Shown here piece after piece: positions 1-8,392 of a stretch of DNA of 10,526 bases. Source of the stretch: an uncultured Lachnospiraceae bacterium (GTDB taxonomy: Bacteria; Bacillota_A; Clostridia; Lachnospirales; Lachnospiraceae). The notes beneath the pieces are model-generated. The model was not told where the DNA came from. It saw only the letters and a program-made list of their open reading frames with translations, and ran no database searches. Position 1 is the first letter of the stretch. Every line of letters begins with the position of its first letter. Location: assembly GCA_902780985.1 (NCBI GenBank), contig CACZHN010000069.1, positions 1 to 10,526 of the forward strand, given 5' to 3'. The translations under genes and the position numbers were made by a program.

Positions 1-1449
<1,449 letters not shown>

Positions 1450-3225
1450 ATATCCAGATACTTCTTTGAAATCTCTATAATCTCAGCCTTGAGATCGTCG
1501 TCCATCTGTCCGGACTTCTCAAGCTGGTCGCAGATATCTCTTTCTTCTTCATGGAAATAATCCAGAAGACCCTGACGGAACTTTGTAATCTTCTCCACAT
1601 CTATATCCTGCATGATATGTGCAGTAGCGGCAACCAGCATGATTATCTGCTCATGAGGTTTGAAAGGATTACTCTGTGGCTGACGAAGCAGTCTCATAAG
1701 TCCCTGTCCGTAAGCAAGCTGCTTTTTGGTTGTCTCATCCAGATCACTCGAGAACTGGGTGAAGATTTCCATCTCTCTATACTGTGCGAGATCCAGTCTG
1801 ATGGTTCCCGCTGCTTTCTTCATAGCCTTTGTCTGAGCCGCACCACCTACACGGGATACGGAAAGACCGACATTAACCGCAGGTCTCTGTCCAGAGAAGA
1901 ACAGATCCGACTCCAGGAATATCTGTCCGTCTGTAATGGAAATGATATTCGTAGGAATATATGCGGATACGTCACCTGCCTGTGTCTCAACGATAGGAAG
2001 TGCTGTTATACTTCCGCCGCCGAAGTCGTCCGACAGTCTTGCTGATCTCTCAAGAAGTCTTGAATGCAGGTAGAATACATCACCCGGATAAGCCTCACGT
2101 CCCGGAGATCTCTCCAGGAGAAGACTGAGTGCTCTGTATGCTATAGCATGCTTTGAAAGATCATCGTATACGATAAGAACATCCTTACCCTTATACATAA
2201 AGTATTCCGCAATAGCACATCCCGCATAAGGAGCGATGTACTGAACCGGTGCGGAATCACTGGCAGTAGCCGCAACTACTATCGAATAATCCATAGCTCC
2301 GTGCTTGGTAAGATTATCTACCAGCTGAGCTATACTTGATGCCTTCTGTCCGATAGCAACATATATACATACTACGCCGTTACCCTTCTGATTAAGAATG
2401 GTATCAATGGCGATAGATGTTTTTCCTGTCTGTCTGTCACCGATGATAAGCTCTCTCTGACCTCTTCCGATAGGGAACATGGAGTCAATGGCTACGATAC
2501 CCGTATTCATCGGAGTATCTACCGACTGTCTCTTTACAATTCCCGGCGCGGGAGTCTCGATAGCTCTGTATCCGTCGGATTTGATAGGTCCTTTACCGTC
2601 GATAGGATTACCGAGTGCATCCACAACTCTTCCCAGGAAATCTTCTCCTACAGGAACACCTGCGGTCTTCTTGGTACGTCTTACACGGCTTCCCTCGGAA
2701 ACATCATCATCGCTTCCGAAAAGAATGATACCTACTTCATCAGCTTTAAGATCCTGAACCATACCCTTGGCTCCGGAATCAAATACTACGATCTCACCGT
2801 ATTCTACGGAATCAAGACCTTTTGCGATAACGATTCCGTCACCTACAGAACTTACATGTCCCTCTTCTTCAGCAATCGCGCCGAGAGACCATTCACCGAT
2901 GGAATCCTTAATAAGTGTTACAAGATCCGGAACATTTCCCGCAGGTTCATCAAGATTGTATCTGCCGTCTCCTATATGTGTTCCGCCGGATCTGATTCCT
3001 TCCAGGAGGTCTTTAAACTGTGCGAAACGTCCTATCTCTGTCCAGTCATATATATCGTCACCGGCTTCGAGTTTAAATCCCTTGCCGATGCTTGTGTCCT
3101 TCTTCCATTCAAGGACTATGTCTTTATTGTATTTTTTTGCCAGAAAGTCTTCGAATCTGCTTTTTTGCTCTGCAGATGGTTCAACTGCCGCATAGATATA
3201 GCACTCCAGGACCTTTCTGATCTCA

Positions 3226-3720
3226 TTAGGCTCCTGTGCCATTTGCTGTACTCCTTTCGGCATTTGCAAGGAAAGCGTCGAAAACTTCAGATGTGTTGCT
3301 TGAAAGGATCATCTTTGTTGCTGCATCCTCAACCATCTTTGTGATCTCGCCCTTTGCACTTTCAAGAATTTCGGACTTCTCAAGCTCAGCAGTCTTCTTT
3401 GCTGCAGCTATGATAGACTCAGCCTCTTTTCTTGCATCCTTCTCAATCTGCTCTCTTACAACACCGAGCTCTGCTGATGCCTTCTTTCTGTTGTCTGCTA
3501 TCTCGGCATCCGCACCTGCAAGCTTTTCCTTATACTCTGCTTCAAGCTTCTCGGCATTCTTCAGTTTCTCTTCTGCTACATCATCCTGCTTCTTATACTC
3601 CTCAAGACGACTGTCCATAAACTTCTTTACAGGTCCGTAAAGAAGTACGTAAAGGCCTGTGAAAAGAAGTACAAAGTTCAGGAGATGCAGTAAAATCTGC
3701 TGTATATCAATACCTAACAT
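3226..3720 (-). CDS. atpF: F0 ATP synthase subunit b
   Basis: Subunit b forms the peripheral stalk as a dimer, anchored in the membrane and reaching up to F1. The 164-residue protein has one N-terminal membrane helix (about 8-29, [21 protein letters not shown]), the [14 protein letters not shown] transition, a long charged coiled-coil, and a usual b-type end ([27 protein letters not shown]). Length is normal for b, so the missing delta N-terminal domain is not fused here, unlike the mycobacterial b-delta fusion. AAAGGAG precedes the ATG by 7 nt. The stop lies 17 nt inside the next gene. Its C-terminus would normally bind the C-terminal domain of delta, which is exactly the piece kept on alpha next door. 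Confidence 0.95.
   Translation of the reverse strand: MLGIDIQQILLHLLNFVLLFTGLYVLLYGPVKKFMDSRLEEYKKQDDVAEEKLKNAEKLEAEYKEKLAGADAEIADNRKKASAELGVVREQIEKDARKEAESIIAAAKKTAELEKSEILESAKGEITKMVEDAATKMILSSNTSEVFDAFLANAERSTANGTGA
3251..3257 (-). promoter_or_regulatory. Ribosome binding site deciding the delta-alpha start
   Basis: AAAGGAG on the minus strand lies 8 nt upstream of the ATG at 3242 and inside the last codons of atpF. It supports the delta-alpha protein beginning [10 protein letters not shown], so the delta-like segment belongs to the translated product and is not a readthrough leader. Confidence 0.8.
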
Positions 3721-3764
3721 AGATATGCTCCTTTAATTAATAATATTATTCATAGTGTCTTTCG

Positions 3765-3915
3765 CAGCGTTAATCGCTGATTCCTCCGGCTTTGCCGTCG
3801 GTCGCAGCTTCGCTGCTTTCAATCAGCGATGTCGTTCATTCTGAACGACCGCATTGTTCGATGAACATATTTCTTACCAAGCAAGCTTGGACGAAATCTG
3901 TCATCTTACAATGAC
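3765..3915 (-). repeat. Cluster of stem-loops between atpE and atpF (REP-like or mRNA-processing element)
   Basis: This 150-nt non-coding stretch holds many perfect inverted repeats. ATCGCTGATT (3773-3782) pairs with AATCAGCGAT (3821-3830) and encloses two small hairpins: CGGC/GCCG (3787-3797) and GCAGC/GCTGC with a 3-nt loop (3804-3816, which on the minus strand contains the very stable GCGAAGC mini-hairpin). Outside the cloverleaf are GTCGTTCA/TGAACGAC (3831-3849), TGTTC/GAACA (3855-3867), CCAAG/CTTGG (3877-3890) and GTCAT/ATGAC (3900-3915). No convincing ORF is present. It lies inside the atp transcript just after the c gene. It could stabilise atpE mRNA, mark a processing site, or be a dispersed palindromic repeat inserted in the operon. 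The structure is seen in the sequence; the function is inferred. Confidence 0.75.
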
Positions 3916-3933
3916 GCTGCTCATAATTCTTCG

Positions 3934-4329
3934 TTACATGACGAATATGATCAATATAGCTACGATAAGTGCATAAATGATAGCTGTCTCTATGAACACG
4001 AGACCGAGCATGAGAGTTGTTCTGATCTTACCTTCTGCTTCAGGCTGTCTTGCGATAGCTTCTGAAGACTTAGCGATTGACATACCCATGGCAACAGCAC
4101 CTGCAGCTGCTGCGATACCAACAACGATTGCAGCACCGATTGCCTTGCTCTTTGTAGCCTCAGCTTCTGAGCTGATTGTTGCTTCTGCTTCTGTTCCCTC
4201 AGCTGCCTGAACGGTAACTGTCTTCTTTGTATTATCTGCTGTCTTTGCAGGAACCTTTACAAAACCTGTAAGTGATGCTGCAAGAAGTATCATGATCAGT
4301 AGTGCCGGAATTTTCTTAAAAAGTTTCAT
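3934..4329 (-). CDS. atpE: F0 ATP synthase subunit c with N-terminal leader
   Basis: Subunit c forms the ion-carrying rotor ring in the membrane. The typical hairpin occupies residues about 60-131: a Gly/Ala-rich helix 1 (62-86), the polar loop ARQPEAEGK (93-101) and helix 2 with the ion-binding glutamate E114 ([10 protein letters not shown]). This core is of normal size. About 57 extra residues precede it: a lysine-rich start, a hydrophobic segment at 7-23 like a signal peptide, and an acidic Ala/Glu linker ([23 protein letters not shown]). c subunits of Campylobacter/Wolinella types also carry a leader. Helix 1 has Met where Na+-type rings carry the binding Gln, so a proton ring is mildly favoured. 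A GGAGG lies about 10 nt before the ATG. The stem-loop cluster follows the stop. Confidence 0.94.
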   Translation of the reverse strand: MKLFKKIPALLIMILLAASLTGFVKVPAKTADNTKKTVTVQAAEGTEAEATISSEAEATKSKAIGAAIVVGIAAAAGAVAMGMSIAKSSEAIARQPEAEGKIRTTLMLGLVFIETAIIYALIVAILIIFVM

Positions 4330-4356
4330 TTTAAATAATCCTCCATATATTTAACA

Positions 4357-5205
4357 TTATGCTGCTGCGGCAGCCTTTTTATTCTTCTTTGGTTCTTTAG
4401 GTTTCTTCTCATGTACTTCCGAAACCTCTCCGTAGAACACTGATGTAAGCATTGTAAGGACGTATGTCTGGATCAATGCATGAAGCAGTGTAAAGAGTAC
4501 ACCTACAATTACAGGAAGTACGAAGCTGAGTGTTATGTAATAGTAAACAAGCTCAGTAACAAGTGCTCCCGAAAGAAGTGCACCGAAAAGTCGGAAACTC
4601 ATGGATATAGGAAGTGAGAATTCCTTAAGTGTAAGTCCCACACCCTTAAGTTTGTTTGCCTTGATACCTCCCGACAAAATAACCAGGAATGACAGGCAGC
4701 CCATCTGTATCGCTGCATTTATATCCGCATGCGGTGCAGGAAGAGCTATCGAATGTCCCTTTGTGGTAATTGCCTGAAGTCCGAAAAGCTCGAACAGTGT
4801 TCCGAGGCATATATAAGTTCCCGCTGTGAAAACGTAAGCTCCCAGGAATTTGTTCAGATGCGGGCTGCTGGTCTTTGCAAGATTATCAAAGAATCCTACC
4901 CATGCTTCTATAAGCATCTGGAACTTACCAGGTATCTTCTTAAACTTCGGAATTACGAAAAGTCTCAGTATAAGAGCAAATGCAAGAATTATGCATGTTA
5001 CCGTATACGCTGATATAACCGATGGGTTAACTTCGATTCCGAAGAAATTAATCTTATTCGAATCGTGGACAACCGCGTCTTTCATTACCTCCTTAACCGT
5101 TTCCGGCTTAGGCTCTCCGGTGCTTGTAAGTATGATTCCTATAACAAGAAGGACACATACCAAGCCGGCTATGACAAGAGTCGTCGTCCGTTTTTTCTTA
5201 CTCAA
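4357..5205 (-). CDS. atpB: F0 ATP synthase subunit a
   Basis: Subunit a is the stator membrane protein that forms the ion half-channels beside the c ring. The 282-residue protein is strongly hydrophobic. Its essential arginine is R205 in SMSFRLFGALLSGALV, and the last helix has ALIQTYVLTMLTSVFYGE with Q246 at the usual place. The N-terminus has an added membrane helix (about 10-27), and the C-terminus a lysine/alanine-rich tail. The start is a TTG at 5205, giving MSKKKRTTT; AAAGGAGA lies about 8 nt upstream, directly after the stop of the rhomboid gene, which argues for one transcript. It is first of the structural subunit genes, in the usual a-c-b order. The gap to atpE is 27 nt. Confidence 0.95.
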   Translation of the reverse strand: MSKKKRTTTLVIAGLVCVLLVIGIILTSTGEPKPETVKEVMKDAVVHDSNKINFFGIEVNPSVISAYTVTCIILAFALILRLFVIPKFKKIPGKFQMLIEAWVGFFDNLAKTSSPHLNKFLGAYVFTAGTYICLGTLFELFGLQAITTKGHSIALPAPHADINAAIQMGCLSFLVILSGGIKANKLKGVGLTLKEFSLPISMSFRLFGALLSGALVTELVYYYITLSFVLPVIVGVLFTLLHALIQTYVLTMLTSVFYGEVSEVHEKKPKEPKKNKKAAAAA

Positions 5206-5220
5206 TTAAACCGTCTCCTT

Positions 5221-5808
5221 TCAACCTTTATTCTTGGCACTTCCCGAAAGCAGACCGCCGAGGCAGGCTCCGCAAAGACCGCCGATAATGTGTGTCAGCT
5301 GGGAAATGTTGTCTTTCACTGTAACCATATTCCAGATTTCGGAGCCAAGATAAATGGCAATGATAAGGATCATGGTTATAGGAATTTCTCCCCTCTTGAG
5401 ATCAACTGCAGAAACAAGCACGATCATCATGAAGACTACACCGCTTGCTCCCAGCAATACGATTCCCGGGAAGAATATTATATTTACAAGACCCGAAACA
5501 ACCGCGGTTATTGCAATCGCTCCGAGAAATGTTCTGCCACCGTATCTGTTTTCGAGTACCGGTCCGAGAAGAAGGAACAGCATCATATTATTTGCATAAT
5601 GTGCAAAGTTTGAATGTCCCAGTACATGACCGAATAATCTTATAACAGCAAAAAAGCTTATCTTAGAACGGTATACCGAAAAAAGGAGTGTTGTACTCGC
5701 TCCTCCTGTTACCTTTCCTATGATAAGCACTATCAGCGCAACCAGCGCAAATGTAAGCGTCACCGGTGCGTTATATGAAAATACCAGTTTTTTCTTTCCT
5801 TCTGCCAT
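5221..5808 (-). CDS. Rhomboid family intramembrane serine protease
   Basis: Rhomboids cleave membrane proteins within or near the membrane. This 195-residue protein has the family signature in order: HSNFAHYANNMMLF with H70 and N74 (oxyanion-side residues), LGPVLENRYG (82-90), the nucleophile S122 in GASG, and the partner H173 in THIIGGLCG. Several hydrophobic helices fit a six-helix core. The start at 5808 (MAEGKKKLVF) is preferred over an in-frame ATG at 5862, because a purine-rich AAGGGGGG precedes it and the upstream codons would lie in the 5' hairpin. The gene lies 15 nt before atpB, in the place where atpI is often found, so it is probably the first gene of the atp operon. Substrates are unknown. 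Confidence 0.9.
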   Translation of the reverse strand: MAEGKKKLVFSYNAPVTLTFALVALIVLIIGKVTGGASTTLLFSVYRSKISFFAVIRLFGHVLGHSNFAHYANNMMLFLLLGPVLENRYGGRTFLGAIAITAVVSGLVNIIFFPGIVLLGASGVVFMMIVLVSAVDLKRGEIPITMILIIAIYLGSEIWNMVTVKDNISQLTHIIGGLCGACLGGLLSGSAKNKG

Positions 5809-5839
5809 TTTGAAAGCCCCCCTTCTATGGCATTCAAAA

Positions 5840-5871
5840 GCGTGCCAAAGACAAAATGTCATTTGGCACGC
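5840..5871 (-). terminator. Strong hairpin: lon terminator and/or 5' stem-loop of the rhomboid-atp mRNA
   Basis: GCGTGCCAAA and TTTGGCACGC form a perfect 10-bp stem, extended by GACA/TGTC with one bulged A and an AAA-type loop. On the minus strand it is followed by only four T (5836-5839), so it is a weak intrinsic terminator for lon. The predicted start of the rhomboid-atp transcript falls at the base of this hairpin (about 5870), so it could equally cap and stabilise that mRNA. Confidence 0.65.
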
Positions 5872-5876
5872 TACCT

Positions 5877-5905
5877 ATTATCGCACAATATTTTACAAAA
5901 GTCTA
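5877..5905 (-). promoter_or_regulatory. Predicted promoter of the rhomboid-atp operon
   Basis: On the minus strand, TAGACT (5900-5905) and GATAAT (5877-5882) are separated by 17 nt, and TGC before the -10 makes an extended -10. The predicted start is near 5870. The position, between the lon stop and the rhomboid gene, fits a promoter for the whole downstream operon. The -35 matches consensus at only 4 of 6 positions. Confidence 0.55.
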
Positions 5906-5940
5906 TAATCTAATAAGATGAGCTGAAAACTTGCATTATG

Positions 5941-8220
5941 TCAACCGATCAGCCCGCATCCTTCGAGGACTTCCGTTATTTTCTTTACCGGAATGATCTC
6001 CAGTGAATCCTTTACTTCTTCAGGTACTTCCTCAAGATCCTCGCGGTTCTTCTCCGGAATATATACCTTCTTTACGCCGGATCTCTGAGCTGCCATAAGC
6101 TTTTCAGGAAGACCGCCGATAGGCATTACATTTCCTCTCAGTGAAACTTCTCCGGTCATTCCGATGGCCGGATTGACCTTCTTTCCCGTAAAGAGTGATG
6201 TAAGGGCTGTCACAAGAGTGATTCCCGCAGACGGGCCGTCCTTAGGAGTTGCTCCTTCCGGCACATGGATATGAAGGTCATGCTCGTTGTCGAGACACTC
6301 TGTCTCCTTCGGGAACATGGACTTCACAAGGCTGATAGCAATATCCGTAGATTCTTTCATAACATCACCAAGCTGGCCTGTTATGATAACCTTGCCGCTG
6401 CCCTTTACAAGTTTTGTTTCTATAAAGAGTATCTCTCCTCCCGCAGCCGTCCAGGCAAGGCCCGTAACTATTCCGGCAGGGGTTCCCTTCTCTATCATGT
6501 CGTGCTGGATTCCCTTTGAACCCAGGAATTCCTTCAGCATGGCAGGTGTTACGGATATCTTATCCTCATCACCCTTAACAAGTTTAACCGCAGCATATCT
6601 GCATACGCTGTCTATACGCTTCTTGAGACCTCTTACTCCGGCCTCCATAGTATAGTTGGAAATGATCTTCTTTATAGCAGTGTCCGTGATGGAAAGCTGC
6701 TTTCTCTTAATACCCATGGACTTAAGAGCCTTCGGTATAAGATGCTTCTTTGCTATGGAAAGCTTCTCTGTTGCGGTATAACCCTGGAAGTCTATAACTT
6801 CCATACGGTTAAGAAGCGGTTCCGGTATGGTATCGATTGTATTGGCTGTGCAGACAAAGAATACTTTTGAAAGGTCATACGGAACATTCATATAGTGATC
6901 CGTAAAGGTTCCGTTCTGCTCCGGATCCAGCACTTCGAGAAGTGCGGATGCAGGATCTCCCGCAAAATCCTTGGCCAGCTTATCCACCTCATCCAGTACC
7001 ACTACAGGATTGGCTGCGCCGCTCCTCTTGATACCTTCCATGATACGTCCCGGCATAGCACCGATATAAGTTCTTCTGTGTCCTCTTATCTCAGCCTCGT
7101 CTCTTACTCCACCGAGACTTACTCTTACATATTTACGTCCCAGTGCTTCGGCTATGCTCTGTCCGATACTGGTCTTACCTGTACCCGGCGCACCTACGAA
7201 AAGGAGGATGGAACCTGCCTCATTCGGATTAAGTGCCATAACCGCCAGCTGCTGAACTATTCTCTGCTTTACCTTCTTCAGTCCGTAATGATCTCTGTCC
7301 AGAATCTCTTCCGCTTTCTCAAGATCTATCTCGGCCTGCTCCTCCGGTGTCCAGCTCAGAGATGTAATAAAATCAAGATAGTCGTAAAGCATACCGTACT
7401 CATGGCTGTTCTGGCCTTCCTGCTTCATACGGTTCAGAACCTTCTCTGCCTCGGCACGCGCCTCATCATTCATGCCCGACTCTTCTATCTTCTTTTCAAA
7501 CTTTCTTACATCTGAAATGTTTTCCGGATGCATCTCATCAAGTTCCTGCTGAAGGATCTCGATCTGCTTCTTGATAGCATCCTCTCTGTATATACTTTCG
7601 TTCTGTTCCTTCTGTTTCTGCTCGGCAACGTTGGCTACATCCACGATCTCAAAGAACTCGTAAACAGCCTTCTCGATGAGTTCATATCTTTCCTTAACGG
7701 AGTCTGTTTCCAGGAACTGATACTTTTCTTCCCATGTAACGTTATAATATCCTGCGGTTGCGGAGATCATCTCATTCAGGTTCTTCCACTGAAGGATAGC
7801 TCCTCTTGCCCAAAGGCCCCACTGATATGCGGATACGAACTTCAGGAAAGACTGCTTCAGTCTTTCAAAGATTTCCTTCCTGTCTTCCGGATCGATATCA
7901 TTTATCTCAGGTCTTACCTCAAACTCACATTCGAAAAGTCCGTTGTCACTTCTTTCAAATCTGGAGATATTTACTCTGTCATAGGTACGAACTTTTACAT
8001 TTCCGTCGGAATCGATGGATTCGATCTTTGCAACCACACCGATCGGGAATATGCTTTCGGAAGAGATCTCTTCCCTCTCTATATCATCACGGAGAAATGC
8101 GAAAACCAGCTTCTCGCCGTCGCGAAGCTCGTCTATCTCCCATCCCTCGATAACTTCTTTCTTAAAATAAAATGTAACATCAGGGAGCAGTACTGTGTCA
8201 TATATAGGAATTGTAAGCAT
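5941..8220 (-). CDS. lon: ATP-dependent protease Lon
   Basis: Lon is a cytoplasmic AAA+ serine protease that degrades misfolded and regulatory proteins. The 759-residue protein has the full order: N-terminal substrate-binding domain (LTIPIYDTVLLPDV at 2-15), coiled-coil around 200-270, P-loop GAPGTGKT (343-350), Walker B VVVLDE (406-411), sensor region and arginine motif (LLNRME, 469-474), and the protease domain with the catalytic S664 in PKDGPSAG and K707 in GGLPEKLMAA. It is slightly shorter than E. coli Lon (784), mostly at the N-terminus. ATG at 8220 has AAGGAGGG 6 nt upstream. The gene has its own promoter with a CIRCE operator, so it is probably heat-induced through HrcA. It lies upstream of the atp operon but is separated by a hairpin and a promoter. 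Confidence 0.97.
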   Translation of the reverse strand: MLTIPIYDTVLLPDVTFYFKKEVIEGWEIDELRDGEKLVFAFLRDDIEREEISSESIFPIGVVAKIESIDSDGNVKVRTYDRVNISRFERSDNGLFECEFEVRPEINDIDPEDRKEIFERLKQSFLKFVSAYQWGLWARGAILQWKNLNEMISATAGYYNVTWEEKYQFLETDSVKERYELIEKAVYEFFEIVDVANVAEQKQKEQNESIYREDAIKKQIEILQQELDEMHPENISDVRKFEKKIEESGMNDEARAEAEKVLNRMKQEGQNSHEYGMLYDYLDFITSLSWTPEEQAEIDLEKAEEILDRDHYGLKKVKQRIVQQLAVMALNPNEAGSILLFVGAPGTGKTSIGQSIAEALGRKYVRVSLGGVRDEAEIRGHRRTYIGAMPGRIMEGIKRSGAANPVVVLDEVDKLAKDFAGDPASALLEVLDPEQNGTFTDHYMNVPYDLSKVFFVCTANTIDTIPEPLLNRMEVIDFQGYTATEKLSIAKKHLIPKALKSMGIKRKQLSITDTAIKKIISNYTMEAGVRGLKKRIDSVCRYAAVKLVKGDEDKISVTPAMLKEFLGSKGIQHDMIEKGTPAGIVTGLAWTAAGGEILFIETKLVKGSGKVIITGQLGDVMKESTDIAISLVKSMFPKETECLDNEHDLHIHVPEGATPKDGPSAGITLVTALTSLFTGKKVNPAIGMTGEVSLRGNVMPIGGLPEKLMAAQRSGVKKVYIPEKNREDLEEVPEEVKDSLEIIPVKKITEVLEGCGLIG

Positions 8221-8245
8221 TTCATGCCCTCCTTAACTTTCTCTG

Positions 8246-8272
8246 TTAGCACTTTGAGTCAATGAGTGCTAA
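8246..8272 (-). promoter_or_regulatory. CIRCE operator (HrcA binding site) at lon
   Basis: On the minus strand the sequence reads TTAGCACTC, nine bases, AAGTGCTAA. The CIRCE consensus is TTAGCACTC-N9-GAGTGCTAA, so 17 of 18 arm positions match with the exact spacer. It begins 4 nt after the predicted -10 and ends about 11 nt before the lon Shine-Dalgarno, so bound HrcA would block transcription. Confidence 0.93.
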
Positions 8273-8276
8273 TATG

Positions 8277-8304
8277 ATGATATCACATTCTAACAAATTT
8301 TCAA
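8277..8304 (-). promoter_or_regulatory. Predicted lon promoter
   Basis: TTGAAA (8299-8304) and TATCAT (8277-8282) are separated by 16 nt on the minus strand, with TGA before the -10 giving an extended -10. The predicted start falls in the first arm of the CIRCE element, the usual layout for HrcA-repressed genes. Confidence 0.7.
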
Positions 8305-8328
8305 GTCTAATATTTACGTCCGTGTATA

Positions 8329-8357
8329 TTTACAAAAAAACCATTTTAGGCTAAAAT
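8329..8357 (+). promoter_or_regulatory. Predicted promoter of the HD-GYP-type gene
   Basis: TTTACA (8329-8334) and TAAAAT (8352-8357) are 17 nt apart, a good sigma-70/SigA-type match. The predicted start is near 8364, leaving a short leader before the TTG at 8393. It is back-to-back with the lon promoter in the same 172-nt spacer. Confidence 0.65.
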
Positions 8358-8392
8358 ATATGTTAGGTTTTTAGGGTTTTGGGAGAACTAAT

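Noticed and set aside
3243..3269. Upstream alpha start at 3269
   Set aside because: No Shine-Dalgarno precedes it; the ATG at 3242 has AAAGGAG at ideal distance. The choice does not change the delta-like domain.
3815..3875. Tiny minus-strand ORFs (such as MFIEQCGRSE) in the c-b spacer
   Set aside because: They are only 6 to 10 codons, lack Shine-Dalgarno sequences and lie within hairpin arms; the palindromes explain the sequence better.
5809..5862. Longer rhomboid start at 5862 (MTFCLWHAFECHRRGAFK)
   Set aside because: The extra 18 codons lie inside the hairpin, without a ribosome binding site. The start at 5808 has AAGGGGGG upstream and a normal MAEGKKK beginning.
8361..8385. G-run stretch before the HD-GYP gene as a quadruplex or telomere-like repeat
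   Set aside because: The runs are only two to three G and irregular; the last one is simply the ribosome binding site.
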